From: HLUCCA09 sp039822045
GTDB taxonomy: Bacteria; Pseudomonadota; Alphaproteobacteria; Rhodobacterales; Rhodobacteraceae
Assembly: GCA_039822045.1 (NCBI GenBank)
Contig: JBCBMY010000001.1
Location: 248,001 to 312,000 of the forward strand
Length of the DNA: 64,000 nucleotides
Direction of reading: 5' to 3'
The notes below the pieces were generated by a model. It was not told where the DNA came from. It saw only the letters and a program-made list of their open reading frames with translations, and did not search any database. The first letter of the stretch is position 1; each line of letters starts with the position of its first letter. The translations under genes and the position numbers were made by a program. Of the stretch, positions 17,659-26,496 are shown one piece after another.

Positions 17659-18585
17659 ATGGGGCAGTTCAGCGACATTCTGAAAGGCAAGACGCACGCA
17701 CAGATGCGCATGTCGGGGGCGATCTGGCGGTGGCGTTTGCGCGAGGAGCTTCCGTCGGGCGAGGCGCTTGTGGTATTTGCGATCCCACTTGTGTCACGCG
17801 CCCGAGCCACGGATTGGGTTGTTGTGTCGGCCAACCTGGCCCGCACCATAGCGTCGCTCCGGGCGCAGACGTCGGACCGGTGGGTGGCCTTTGTGTGCGG
17901 GCAGGACGAACCGGAAGGCGTGGAGTTCGACGAGCAGGTCGGTTTCGTGCCGTATCGCGGGCGCACCAAGTTCTATGACAAGGGCGACAAGCGCGTGGCA
18001 CTGATCGGGCATACCCTGCGCAGGCTCGCGGGTCGCGACGGCTACTATGCGCAGTGGGATGCGGACGACCTGCTGCACCCCGGCGCGGTGGCGCATGTGC
18101 TGGGTGACAACAATGGCCGGGGCTATCTGGTCGAAACGGGCATCATGGCCGACCTCTCGGCGGGACGGTTTGCGTGGCTCGCGCCGCCGACGCCGGAGCG
18201 CGAGACACGTGTCTTCTGGAGGGTTTGTGGCTCGTGCAGCTTTGTGCGGTTCGACTTCCGCACGCAGCCCCGGCACTGGAAGAAGCTCCTGAGCCGGCTC
18301 AGTTCTCACCTTCGGATCTCGGCCTGGATGGAGCGCTTTGGATTGCCGCTCGATCCGTTCCCATTTCCGGCGGCGATCTACACGTTCAGCCATGGCGAGA
18401 ACATGAGCAGCCGGCGTGGGCGGACGGAGCGGCGCAACGCCTATATCGACGCGTTTCCGCTGAGCGAGAGCGAACGGGAGGCGGTGGCGGAGGCGTTCAA
18501 CCTGTCGCCGGACGGGAGCATCCGGTCTAGCGCGGAGCTTGCGAGCGAACCGGCGCCATCCGGGACAGGAGACGGCGCCGGCTGA
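17659..18585 (+). CDS. Putative glycosyltransferase (GT-A-like, rhamnosyltransferase type)
   Basis: 308 residues. The centre has RDGYYAQWDADDLLHPGAV, a DxD-like metal/nucleotide-sugar site, and FVCGQDEPEG resembles a GT-A first-strand region. The profile recalls the 'putative rhamnosyl transferase' proteins common in Rhodobacteraceae. No signal peptide. The C-terminus is low-complexity (SSAELASEPAPSGTGDG). The ribosome site before ATG 17659 is weak, so the start is less certain. It converges on tkt. Confidence 0.6.
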   Translation: MGQFSDILKGKTHAQMRMSGAIWRWRLREELPSGEALVVFAIPLVSRARATDWVVVSANLARTIASLRAQTSDRWVAFVCGQDEPEGVEFDEQVGFVPYRGRTKFYDKGDKRVALIGHTLRRLAGRDGYYAQWDADDLLHPGAVAHVLGDNNGRGYLVETGIMADLSAGRFAWLAPPTPERETRVFWRVCGSCSFVRFDFRTQPRHWKKLLSRLSSHLRISAWMERFGLPLDPFPFPAAIYTFSHGENMSSRRGRTERRNAYIDAFPLSESEREAVAEAFNLSPDGSIRSSAELASEPAPSGTGDGAG

Positions 18586-18620
18586 GCCATATGGTGCGCG
18601 GGTGCGCGGGTGCGCGGGAC

Positions 18621-20666
18621 CTAGAGTTGCCGCGTGTCTTCCCACTTGCCGCCGAGGAGGGCGCGAACCTTGTCGGCGACGGCGTCGGCCGTGATGCCGA
18701 AGTGCTCGAAGAGCTCGCCGGCCGGGGCGGAGCCGCCGAAGCCGTGCATGCCAATGAAGCCCGACTTCTCGCGTTTGCCCCGTTCGCCGAAGAGCCAGCG
18801 ATCCCAGCCGAAACGCATGCCGGCCTCGATCGCAACACGCACCGCGCCACCGGGCAGGACCTTGCGCCGATAGGCGTCGTCTTGAACCTCGAACAGCTCC
18901 CAGCAGGGCATGGAGACGACGCGTGTTCCGATACCCTCGGCCTGGAGGAGGTCGCGCGCGGCCATGGCGACGGACACTTCGGAGCCCGTGGCCAGAAGGA
19001 TCGCTTGCCGTTTGCCGTCGGCGTCCGCAAGGACATAGGCGCCCTGGGCGGACAGGTTCCGGTTCTTGTGCTCCGTCCGTAGCGTCGGGAGCCCCTGGCG
19101 GGACAGGGCGAGAACGGTGGGCGTGCGCTTGCTTTCCAGGGCGAGTTCCCACGCTTCGGCGGTCTCGACCGCGTCGGCCGGGCGGAAGACGTTCATGTTG
19201 GGGGTCGCGCGGAGCATTGCGAGGTGCTCGACAGGCTGGTGGGTCGGGCCATCCTCGCCAAGGCCTATGGAATCGTGCGTCATGACATAGACCACGGGCT
19301 GTTCCATGAGAGCCGAGAGCCGCATCGCAGGTCGGGCGTAGTCGGTGAAACACATGAACGTGCCACCATAAGGGCGCAGCCCGCCGTGGAGCGCGATGCC
19401 GTTCATCGCCGCGGCCATGCCATGTTCGCGAATCCCGTAATGGATGTAGCGACCTTTGCGGTTGGTGTCGTCGAAGACCCCGAGGTCGGGCGTGCGGGTG
19501 TTGTTCGAGCCTGTCAGGTCGGCCGAGCCACCGAACGTGTCGGCCATCACCGGGTTGATCACACCGAGCGCCATTTCCGAGGCCTTACGGGTGGCGACCT
19601 TCGGCTGGTCTTCGCAGAGCTTCTTTTTGAGGGTGCGCATGGCGCTGGGGAGCTTGCGGTGCACGTCGCGTGTGTGCGCCCGATCCCACTCGGCACGTTT
19701 GCGCGGAGAGAGTTTTGCCAGGCGCGTTTCCCACGCCTCGCGCGCGGCGCGACCGCGGGCCCCAATCTGTTCCCACGCGCCCTTGATCTCGGCCGGTATC
19801 TCGAAGGGCTCGTGCGCCCAGCCGTAGGTCTGGCGTGTTGCCGAGATGAGATCGGCATCGGTCAAGGCGCCGTGGCCCTTCGCGGTGTCCTGTGCCGAGG
19901 ATCCGAGCGCGATGTGGGTGCGCGCGGCGATCATAACCGGACGGTCGGCCTGCTTTGCGGCGGTGAAGGCATTGTCGATGGCCACGGGATTGTGCCCGTC
20001 GCAAGCCAGAACCTCCCACCCGGAGGCGGCGAAGCGGGCCATCTGGTCGGTCGCATCGGCGAGCGAGACCTCACCGTCGATCGTGATGCCATTGTCGTCG
20101 AAGACCACGATGAGGTTCTTTAGCTTTTGGCGGCCGGCGAGGGTAATGGCCTCGTGGCTCAGGCCCTCCATGAGGCAGCCGTCGCCGGCGAAGACCCACG
20201 TGCGGTGGTCGACGATGTCGGCGCCCCAGACGGCGCGAAGGTGCGCTTCGGCCATGGCCATGCCGACCGCGTTTCCAAGGCCTTGGCCAAGGGGGCCGGT
20301 TGTGGTTTCGATCCCCGCCGCATGGCCGAATTCGGGGTGCCCCGCGGTGATGGAGCCGAGTTGGCGAAAGTTCTTCACCTGCTCAAGCGTCATGTCGGCG
20401 TAGCCGGTCAGGTGCAGAAGCGCATAGAGTAGCATCGAGCCGTGCCCATTGGACAGAACGAAGCGATCGCGGTCGGGCCAATGCGGGGAGGCGGCATCGA
20501 ATTTAAGGTGCTTTTCAAACAGGACAGTGGCGAGGTCGGCCATCCCCATCGGCATGCCGGAATGGCCGGAATTGGCCGCGGCGACCGCATCGAGCGCCAG
20601 AACACGGATTGCGGCGGCCTTTGTCCAGTGATCGGCGTGGGCCTCTTGCAGGGCGGCGATGTCCAC
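18621..20666 (-). CDS. tkt: Transketolase
   Basis: Thiamine diphosphate enzyme moving two-carbon units in the pentose phosphate pathway and related cycles. 681 residues from a GTG start at 20666, preceded by GAAAGGAC at good spacing; the open frame above it is unrelated. Seen: ANSGHSGMPMGMAD, GPLGQGLGNAVGMAMAE, the TPP motif GDGCLMEG with downstream Asn in VVFDDNGITIDG, YVMTHDSIGLGEDGPTHQP and GIREHGMAAAMNG. All transketolase domains are present and complete. The promoter side faces the coiled-coil/zapA genes. Confidence 0.96.
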   Translation of the reverse strand: MDIAALQEAHADHWTKAAAIRVLALDAVAAANSGHSGMPMGMADLATVLFEKHLKFDAASPHWPDRDRFVLSNGHGSMLLYALLHLTGYADMTLEQVKNFRQLGSITAGHPEFGHAAGIETTTGPLGQGLGNAVGMAMAEAHLRAVWGADIVDHRTWVFAGDGCLMEGLSHEAITLAGRQKLKNLIVVFDDNGITIDGEVSLADATDQMARFAASGWEVLACDGHNPVAIDNAFTAAKQADRPVMIAARTHIALGSSAQDTAKGHGALTDADLISATRQTYGWAHEPFEIPAEIKGAWEQIGARGRAAREAWETRLAKLSPRKRAEWDRAHTRDVHRKLPSAMRTLKKKLCEDQPKVATRKASEMALGVINPVMADTFGGSADLTGSNNTRTPDLGVFDDTNRKGRYIHYGIREHGMAAAMNGIALHGGLRPYGGTFMCFTDYARPAMRLSALMEQPVVYVMTHDSIGLGEDGPTHQPVEHLAMLRATPNMNVFRPADAVETAEAWELALESKRTPTVLALSRQGLPTLRTEHKNRNLSAQGAYVLADADGKRQAILLATGSEVSVAMAARDLLQAEGIGTRVVSMPCWELFEVQDDAYRRKVLPGGAVRVAIEAGMRFGWDRWLFGERGKREKSGFIGMHGFGGSAPAGELFEHFGITADAVADKVRALLGGKWEDTRQL

Positions 20667-20953
20667 GTGCGCGTCCTTTCTTGGTTGCTTTCGGCGGTGT
20701 AACAGCGGTGCTGGTGCCGTCAAGCAGCGGGCCGGGGCGCTTCGCGCGGCGCATGAAGAACGCGAGGTAAGCCCCTGAGCACGAAGGGGGCGCATTGGCC
20801 GCCGGCCTTGGGTAGGATGAGCGGGCGTGGGGAGCGGAGCGATTCGCTGTGGTTGGTCCGAGCGCGCTGCGGCGCGCCGGCGGTCGCTGGCACCGCACGG
20901 GCCCGGAACGCCCGCCGGGCGTCAGACGGGTTTTGGGCAGAGGGAGAGTCTCG

Positions 20954-21370
20954 ATGAACGGGATCAAGACAACAGAACGGCGGATAAGTGCGGCTCTGGA
21001 CAGGATTGGAGCGGCGTTGGGTCAGGCTGCAGGACGCGGGGGCACCGTCCCGCCTGCGGTGCTGGCTGAGGCGCAAGCGGCGCGTCAAGAGGCGGAGCGG
21101 GAGGCTGATCTGGCCAAGTCAGAGGCGACGACGGCGCTGCAAGAGATCGAACGACTGCGTCAGGCGCTTGAGGCCGAGACGGTTGCGAATTCCCAGCTTC
21201 GCGAGCGGGTTGCCGTGCTGAAGGACAAAAAAGACGCGCAAGCCGAGGAGATTGCGCGGATCGATGCCGAGCGCGAGAGGATCGCTGGCGAACGCGCGGA
21301 GGACAGGGAAGAATTGGATGCGCTGATCTCGGCGCTCGAGCCCCTTGTGGAGGATCACAGCCATGCCTGA
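20954..21370 (+). CDS. Coiled-coil protein encoded with zapA
   Basis: 138 residues. From about residue 40 to 130 it is almost continuous heptad-type sequence rich in Ala, Glu, Arg and Leu (AEREADLAKSEATTALQEIE and so on), predicting one long coiled coil; no catalytic motif or membrane segment. The ATG at 20954 is preceded by AGGGAGAG; the earlier in-frame start has no site. Its last codons overlap the zapA start by 8 bases, so the two are translationally linked. A role beside ZapA in division is an inference from position. Function otherwise unknown. Confidence 0.75.
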   Translation: MNGIKTTERRISAALDRIGAALGQAAGRGGTVPPAVLAEAQAARQEAEREADLAKSEATTALQEIERLRQALEAETVANSQLRERVAVLKDKKDAQAEEIARIDAERERIAGERAEDREELDALISALEPLVEDHSHA

Positions 21371-21758
21371 CGTGACCGTCACCATCGGGCAGAAGCCGTT
21401 CACGGTTGCCTGCGCAGATGGCGAGGAGGCCTTTTTGCGCACCGCAGCCGATATGCTCAACCAAGAAGCAACTGTCCTTGTGGAGCAGATCCCGGGCATC
21501 CCGGAACGTCAGATGCTGTTGATGGCGGGGCTGATGCTGGCCGACCGTACCGCAGCGTTCGAGGAGCGCGCCACGGCGGCGGAAACGCAGCTGGCCAAGC
21601 AGGCTGCGCTGATCTCGGAGCTGGAATCCGCCCACTCGCAGTGGGGCGGCACAGGATCAGATGCGGCCTCGGCAGAGATTGCGGCGACCCTGGATCGGCT
21701 CGCCGAACGGGTTGAACGTCTGGCCGACGAGGCGGAAACGGCCCTCAGCCAAGCCTGA
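21363..21758 (+). CDS. zapA: Cell division protein ZapA
   Basis: Z-ring associated protein that cross-links FtsZ protofilaments. 131 residues from the ATG at 21363, which overlaps the coiled-coil gene. Seen: the ZapA globular head (VTVTIGQKPFTVACADGEE, LRTAADMLNQE) followed by MLLMAGLMLADRTAAFEE and a C-terminal coiled-coil region (EIAATLDRLAERVERLADEA). It converges on grxD 29 bases downstream. Typical location downstream of tkt in Rhodobacteraceae. Confidence 0.88.
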   Translation: MPDVTVTIGQKPFTVACADGEEAFLRTAADMLNQEATVLVEQIPGIPERQMLLMAGLMLADRTAAFEERATAAETQLAKQAALISELESAHSQWGGTGSDAASAEIAATLDRLAERVERLADEAETALSQA

Positions 21759-21787
21759 TCGGGGTCAGGCTGTGGGGCGCGGTGCCT

Positions 21788-22153
21788 TTACGCGTTGGCC
21801 TCGCGGATCTTGTCGGCCGCATCCTTGTCGTAGTCGACACCGTTGGCCTCGAAGAGCTGGTCGAGTTCGCCCGACAGGGTCATCTCGGTGATGATGTCGC
21901 AGCCGCCCACGAATTCGCCCTTGACGTAGAGCTGCGGAATCGTGGGCCACTCGGAGAAATCTTTGATGCCCTGGCGTATCGTATCGTCGGCCAGCACATT
22001 CACGTCGGCAAACTCCACGCCCATGTAATTCAGGACGCCCGCGACGCGGCTGGAGAAACCGCATTGCGGCATCGACTTGGTGCCCTTCATGAAGAGCACA
22101 ACATCGTTGCCGGTAACCGTTTCGCGGATCTGATCTTCGACGGTGGTGGTCAT
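21788..22153 (-). CDS. grxD: Monothiol glutaredoxin, Grx4/GrxD type
   Basis: Fe-S cluster carrier glutaredoxin of 121 residues with the monothiol CGFS active site (Cys31 in SMPQCGFSSRV), WPTIPQLYVKGEFVGGCDI and the glutathione-binding TIP and GGCD segments. Grx4-type proteins bind a glutathione-ligated [2Fe-2S] cluster with BolA, whose gene lies two positions upstream in the same operon. The ATG overlaps the preceding small gene stop (ATGA). Confidence 0.96.
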   Translation of the reverse strand: MTTTVEDQIRETVTGNDVVLFMKGTKSMPQCGFSSRVAGVLNYMGVEFADVNVLADDTIRQGIKDFSEWPTIPQLYVKGEFVGGCDIITEMTLSGELDQLFEANGVDYDKDAADKIREANA

Positions 22154-22416
22154 GTATCGTCCTTGGTGTTTTGCGCGTTGGCCCCTTTGGGCACAAAGCG
22201 GCGCGCATAGCGTTGCGGGTCGCGGGGAACACGGATCTGGGTGGATTGCCCGCCACCGACCCCCGAAGAATACTCGACCTCGATGATATGGTCTCCCTGG
22301 CCCGGTGCAAGGCCTCGACCCTGCGCATCATCGGCGCGAAGCGCCGCACGGGCCTTGAGCCAGGCTAAAAACGCGATGGCGGCGATCAAACCGATGATGA
22401 GCGCGGCATCAGCCAT
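22150..22416 (-). CDS. Small single-span membrane protein between bolA and grxD
   Basis: 88 residues from the ATG at 22416, whose A is the last base of the bolA stop (TGATG); a TTG one codon earlier is less likely. N-terminal membrane helix (ALIIGLIAAIAFLAWL) followed by a polar domain (HIIEVEYSSGVGGGQSTQIR). It overlaps grxD by 4 bases. The tight bolA > this > grxD arrangement suggests a link to iron-sulfur or redox handling, but no family could be recognised. Confidence 0.78.
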   Translation of the reverse strand: MADAALIIGLIAAIAFLAWLKARAALRADDAQGRGLAPGQGDHIIEVEYSSGVGGGQSTQIRVPRDPQRYARRFVPKGANAQNTKDDT

Positions 22417-22652
22417 CAATCGGGGGCACGGGTGGTGAGGGCCAGGGCATGCAGTTCGCCTGCGGGCCCGTCCATTTTGCCCTTTAGGGCTGCGTAGACG
22501 GCGCGCTGCTGCTGCACGCGATTGAGGCCCCGAAAGCTCTCGTCGACGACGACCGCGGCGAAATGGGCGCCGTCGTCGCCCTCAACGGTCACCTCCGCCT
22601 CGGGGAAGCTTTCCCGGATCATGTCATGGATGTCCTGTTTGGTGATCGCCAT
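22416..22652 (-). CDS. bolA: BolA family protein
   Basis: 78 residues with the compact BolA fold: IHDMIRESFPEAEVTVEGDDG, AHFAAVVVDESFRGLNRVQQQRAVYAAL with the conserved SF-G-RV-Q-R-VY pattern, and HALALTTRAP. Short BolA proteins of this type partner with monothiol glutaredoxins in [2Fe-2S] trafficking and iron sensing; the GrxD gene is in the same operon. First gene of a three-gene overlapping operon. Confidence 0.92.
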   Translation of the reverse strand: MAITKQDIHDMIRESFPEAEVTVEGDDGAHFAAVVVDESFRGLNRVQQQRAVYAALKGKMDGPAGELHALALTTRAPD

Positions 22653-22766
22653 GGGTCGCCTCTGATAGTCGCACCCTAAGCCTAGGAGCGCGGATGCGTC
22701 GCTTCAAGGGCGCTGGCCGGAGGGAGCCGTTCGTGCCAGGGTTCCGGCGTCACATTGGAGGCTCCC

Positions 22767-23210
22767 ATGCGCACGCTTGCCCTGTTGCTCAGCCTGATTG
22801 CGATCCCCGTCGTGGCGCAGGAGGCGGCCGTTGCCGAGATCCTGGCGCGCGCTGAGGCCGAGTGTGCGAGCTTCGAGAATGGGGAATTCGATGCGGGCGA
22901 TGCGGTGGCCGAGATCGACCTGGACGGAGATGGGGCCAACGACCGCTTGGTGGATGAAAGCCGCTTCAGCTGTTCATCGGCCGCCAGCCTTTTTTGCGGC
23001 AGCGGGGGATGCATGCTGCATGCGGTTGTGGGCGAGGAGGTCGCAAGCTTTCAGGCGACGGGGTGGCGCGTGATCGATTGGGACGGGATGCCGATCCTGC
23101 TGATCGGGCGGGATGGCGGCTGGTGCGGAGGTGCTGGCGCGCAGGTGTGTTTCGAAGCGGTCAACTGGAGCATGGGCGACATGCTGACCGTGATGCCACC
23201 TGTTGAGTGA
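22767..23210 (+). CDS. Hypothetical secreted protein
   Basis: 147 residues starting at ATG 22767 with GGAGGCTCCC before it. A signal peptide is clear (MRTLALLLSLIAIPVVAQEA, cleavage likely after VVAQ or VAQEA). The mature part contains an acidic EIDLDGDGANDRLVDE stretch that looks like a dockerin/EF-type calcium-binding loop or FG-GAP-like strand, and six cysteines (including LFCGSGGC and GWCGGAGAQVC) suggesting disulfides in the periplasm. No family recognised. It converges on purL. Confidence 0.75.
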   Translation: MRTLALLLSLIAIPVVAQEAAVAEILARAEAECASFENGEFDAGDAVAEIDLDGDGANDRLVDESRFSCSSAASLFCGSGGCMLHAVVGEEVASFQATGWRVIDWDGMPILLIGRDGGWCGGAGAQVCFEAVNWSMGDMLTVMPPVE

Positions 23211-23214
23211 AACT

Positions 23215-25392
23215 TCAGAGCGCGAGGGCCTGCGAGAACGCCGTGCGCCAGGCCTGGGACAGGTCTGAAAGCGGGGCCGATGACCGGCCGAGGCGCACGG
23301 CGTCACCTCCGAACCGGCCCACATGGGTGAGGGCGACACCGGCCCGGCCGGCGGCGATCATCAGCGCTTCGGCACAGTCGAAGCTGGCCGCGATCAGGTA
23401 GCGGCCTTGGTCCTCGCCAAAGAGCGTTTCGGTGTCGGATGCATCGAGGGTGACGCCGATGCCCGAGGCGTCGGCCATCTCGAAGGCGGCAAGCGCAAGG
23501 CCGCCGTCAGAGATGTCGGTGCAGCCATCGATCCATTCACGATTGTCGGCAAGGAAGGCCGCGTGCCGACGCTCTGTTTCCAGATCGACCGGCGGCGCAT
23601 CTCCGTCAGACCGGTTGAAGACCTCCCAAAGGAGCGCCGAGCGGCCGAGATGCCCGTCGCCGGGGCCCAGGACGAGGGCGACACACCCCGCTTGCGCCGT
23701 TGCGGGCACGATCTGCTCGACATTGTCGATCAGGCCAACTGCGCCGATGGTGGGGGTGGGCAGGATCGGCTGACCGTCGGTTTCGTTGTAAAGCGACACA
23801 TTGCCGGAGACAACGGGGGTGTTGAGCGCGGCACAGGCCGCGCCGATCCCCTTGATGGCACCCACGAGCTGGCCCATGATCTCGGGCTTTTCGGGATTGC
23901 CGAAGTTGAGGTTGTCGGTGACGGCCAATGGCCTGGCTCCGACCGCGACGAGGTTGCGATAGGCCTCGGCCACGGCCTGCTTGCCGCCCTCGACCGGGTT
24001 CGCCTCGACATAACGGGGTGTGACGTCGGAGGTGAACGCGAGCGCGCGGGCTGTGCCGTGGATCCGCACGATCCCGGCGCCGAGACCCGGCGTACGGATC
24101 GTGTCGGCCATGACCTGCGTGTCGTATTGCTCCCAGATCCACGCCTTGTGGGCATAGCTTGGGGCGGCGAGCAGGGCCCGAAGCCCGTCAATCGGGTCGA
24201 TCTGTGGTACCGGGTCGAGCGGCGGGGCCGGAGGCGTTTCGTCCCATGGCCGGTCGTATTCGGGGGCGTTGCCGGACAGGGCGGCGAGTGGAAGATCGGC
24301 CTGCACCGTGCCGCCGTGCTCGATGAGGAACCGGTCTTCGGCAATGGTTTCGCCGACGATGGCGAAGTCGAGATCCCATTTCTCAAAGACGGCGCGGGCT
24401 TCGGCCTCTTTCTCGGGGCGCAGGACCATCAGCATGCGCTCCTGGCTTTCGCTCAGCATCATCTCGTAGGCCGTCATGCCGCGTTCGCGCACCGGCACAC
24501 GGTCCAGATCCAGCCGGATCCCAAGGCCGCCCTTGTCGCCCATCTCGACGGCTGAACAGGTGAGGCCGGCGGCGCCCATATCCTGAATGGAGATGACGGC
24601 CCCGGTCTCCATCAGTTCGAGACAGGCTTCCATTAGGCGCTTTTCGGTGAAGGGGTCGCCAACCTGCACGGTGGGGCGCTTTTCTTCGATCGTCTCGTCG
24701 AACTCGGCCGAGGCCATTGTGGCGCCGCCAACCCCGTCGCGGCCCGTCTTTGCGCCCAGATAGACGACAGGCATGCCGACGCCTGATGCTGCGGAATAGA
24801 AGATGCCGTCTGTCCGCGCGATGCCGGCCGCGAAAGCATTGACGAGGCAGTTGCCATTGTAAGCCGGGTGGAACCGGGTTTCGCCGCCTACTGTCGGGAC
24901 ACCAAAGCTGTTTCCATAGCCGCCGATGCCCGCGACGACGCCTGCCACGAGGCTTGCGGTCTTTAGGTGATCGGGGGCGCCGAACGACAGGGCGTTCATC
25001 GCCGCGACGGGGCGTGCGCCCATGGTGAAGACGTCTCGGAGGATACCGCCGACGCCCGTCGCCGCGCCTTGATACGGCTCGATGTAGGAGGGGTGGTTGT
25101 GGCTTTCCATCTTGAATACGCATGCAAGCTCGGCGCCGTCGGGCCCCGGGCCGATTGCGATGACGCCGGCATTCTCGCCTGGGCCGCAGATGACCTGCGG
25201 GCCTTCGGTGGGCAGGGTGCGGAGCCATTTCTTGGAGGACTTGTAAGAGCAGTGCTCGTTCCACATCGCCGAGAAGATGCCGAGTTCGGTGATGTTCGGC
25301 TCACGGTTCAGGATGCGCAGGATCTCGGCATATTCCTGGTCCGAGATCCCGTGGTCGGCAACGATCTGCGGCGTGACCTGGATGTCCTTCAT
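23215..25392 (-). CDS. purL: Phosphoribosylformylglycinamidine synthase subunit PurL (small type)
   Basis: Fourth step of purine synthesis, converting FGAR to FGAM with ATP, in complex with PurQ and PurS. 725 residues, matching the small PurL form that needs separate PurQ/PurS (not in this window). Seen: NEHCSYKSSKKWL, KMESHNHPSYIEPYQGAATGVGG with the catalytic His, GGATMASAEFDE, QDMGAAGLTCS, and a second AIRS-like half with NLNFGNPEKPEIMGQ and CTDISDGGLALAAFEM. The ATG at 25392 follows GGGGAGAGGCT. Monocistronic. Confidence 0.97.
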   Translation of the reverse strand: MKDIQVTPQIVADHGISDQEYAEILRILNREPNITELGIFSAMWNEHCSYKSSKKWLRTLPTEGPQVICGPGENAGVIAIGPGPDGAELACVFKMESHNHPSYIEPYQGAATGVGGILRDVFTMGARPVAAMNALSFGAPDHLKTASLVAGVVAGIGGYGNSFGVPTVGGETRFHPAYNGNCLVNAFAAGIARTDGIFYSAASGVGMPVVYLGAKTGRDGVGGATMASAEFDETIEEKRPTVQVGDPFTEKRLMEACLELMETGAVISIQDMGAAGLTCSAVEMGDKGGLGIRLDLDRVPVRERGMTAYEMMLSESQERMLMVLRPEKEAEARAVFEKWDLDFAIVGETIAEDRFLIEHGGTVQADLPLAALSGNAPEYDRPWDETPPAPPLDPVPQIDPIDGLRALLAAPSYAHKAWIWEQYDTQVMADTIRTPGLGAGIVRIHGTARALAFTSDVTPRYVEANPVEGGKQAVAEAYRNLVAVGARPLAVTDNLNFGNPEKPEIMGQLVGAIKGIGAACAALNTPVVSGNVSLYNETDGQPILPTPTIGAVGLIDNVEQIVPATAQAGCVALVLGPGDGHLGRSALLWEVFNRSDGDAPPVDLETERRHAAFLADNREWIDGCTDISDGGLALAAFEMADASGIGVTLDASDTETLFGEDQGRYLIAASFDCAEALMIAAGRAGVALTHVGRFGGDAVRLGRSSAPLSDLSQAWRTAFSQALAL

Positions 25393-25456
25393 AGCCTCTC
25401 CCCTCACCGGCAAGAGGCTATAGGGCAGGGGCGCCGGAAGGGGAAGGGCAGCGCGG

Positions 25457-26248
25457 CTATCCGTCGATCTGAGCGGCCATGATGGCGATCGCCTGTTGGT
25501 AGACGGTCGCGGCGTTCCATTCTTCGATCACCCGGAAATTCGTCTGGCCGGGCTGATAGCCGGCGCCCGGGCGCCAGCCCTTTTGGCGCAGGAAGTTCGC
25601 GGTCGAGGCCATGGCATCGGTCATGTTGGTGAGGTCGACGCGGCCGTCGCCATTGCCGTCGACGCCATAGGCGAGGGCGTTGCCCGGTAGGAACTGGGTG
25701 TGGCCGAGCTCGCCATGCATCGCGCCCTTGGTGCCGGCCGTCATCATGCCGCGGTCGATCATCTTCAGCGCGCCGATGAGGTGAGGCTGGAAGAAATCGG
25801 GACGGCGGCAATCATAGGCCAGAGTGGCGGTTGCCGAGAGGACGTTGGCGTCGCCCATGAACCGGCCGAACCCGGTCTCCATCCCGTGTATGGCGATCAA
25901 GACGCCTGCCGGCACACCATAGCTCCGCTCGAGCGCGGCGTAGAAGCCGGGATTCTGCGCCTTCATGCGTTTGCCCTGCGAGACGATCGTGGCCGATCCG
26001 CGCTTCTGCATGAACTGCTCAAGGCTCAGTCGAAAGCTCTTTTGGTTGCGGTCGGCGCTGATCGTGCGCGTCGCGTAGGACGTGCCGGCCAGGGCCTGCA
26101 GGCCGCGCTGCCCGACACCGGCCTGCGCGGCTTCCGCCGAAAAGCTCCGCTTCCAAGCGTCGAACCCGGAAGCAGAGTTGCCGCAGGTGGCGGCAAGTGC
26201 CGGGCCGGCGACGAATGCGGCGACGAACAATGTCACGAAACGGTGCAT
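25457..26248 (-). CDS. Lytic murein transglycosylase (MltB-like)
   Basis: Periplasmic enzyme cleaving the MurNAc-GlcNAc bond with anhydro-sugar formation. 263 residues from the ATG at 26248; signal peptide MHRFVTLFVAAFVAGPALAA. Seen: YGVPAGVLIAIHGMETGFGRFMG, where Glu in the METGFG motif is catalytic, AYDCRRPDFFQPHL, GELGHTQFLPGNALAYGVDG and a Ca-like loop DGNGDGRVDLTN, then KGWRPGAGY. The order fits the SLT_2/MltB family. It lacks a lipobox, so it is a soluble version. Its promoter side faces the sRNA element. Confidence 0.9.
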   Translation of the reverse strand: MHRFVTLFVAAFVAGPALAATCGNSASGFDAWKRSFSAEAAQAGVGQRGLQALAGTSYATRTISADRNQKSFRLSLEQFMQKRGSATIVSQGKRMKAQNPGFYAALERSYGVPAGVLIAIHGMETGFGRFMGDANVLSATATLAYDCRRPDFFQPHLIGALKMIDRGMMTAGTKGAMHGELGHTQFLPGNALAYGVDGNGDGRVDLTNMTDAMASTANFLRQKGWRPGAGYQPGQTNFRVIEEWNAATVYQQAIAIMAAQIDG

Positions 26249-26363
26249 GGGAGTGCTCCCTGTCCTCAAATGGCTTTACGGGCACCATACGGGCTTCCAC
26301 GCGGCCAGTATCTGGGTAAAGCGCCGCAGCGCCGCGAATCCCGTGCTAACGGGCGCCGCTTCG

Positions 26364-26391
26364 AAAAAAAAGGCCGAGACAAGTCTCGGCC
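26364..26391 (-). terminator. Intrinsic terminator of the sRNA and lysR
   Basis: Perfect inverted repeat GGCCGAGAC-TT-GTCTCGGCC on the minus strand followed immediately by eight T residues. It is one-directional: the plus-strand side has no T-run. This is the strongest intrinsic terminator seen in the window. Confidence 0.85.
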
Positions 26392-26439
26392 CAAGTCCAA
26401 CAGGGAGGTAAAGACTTTGGCGCGCAGCGCCGCCGCCTT
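26364..26439 (-). ncRNA. Candidate trans-acting small RNA with anti-Shine-Dalgarno loop
   Basis: No protein gene occupies 26249-26557. On the minus strand a transcript of about 76 bases can be drawn. It has a hairpin GGCGC-TGC-GCGCC (26431-26419) and a second hairpin with stem AAGTC/GACTT (26417-26413 and 26397-26393) whose 15-base loop contains CCUCCC. It ends in a terminator of 9 perfect base pairs, GGCCGAGAC/GTCTCGGCC (26391-26372), with an 8-T run. The CCUCCC loop is complementary to Shine-Dalgarno sequences, as in AbcR-type and related alphaproteobacterial sRNAs. It lies directly downstream of an LsrB/VtlR-like LysR gene. Read-through from lysR is an alternative source of the same 3' RNA. 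Confidence 0.6.
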
Positions 26440-26445
26440 GGCTTT

Positions 26446-26474
26446 TTATTAGGGAGCGGTTTCTGGCCGATCAA
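26446..26474 (-). promoter_or_regulatory. Sigma-70 type promoter of the candidate sRNA
   Basis: On the minus strand TTGATC (26474-26469) is separated by exactly 17 bases from TAATAA (26451-26446). The predicted transcription start is about 7 bases downstream, near 26439, which places the three hairpins and the terminator in register. Confidence 0.55.
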
Positions 26475-26496
26475 GAATTAATCGACCTGCGAGTTA

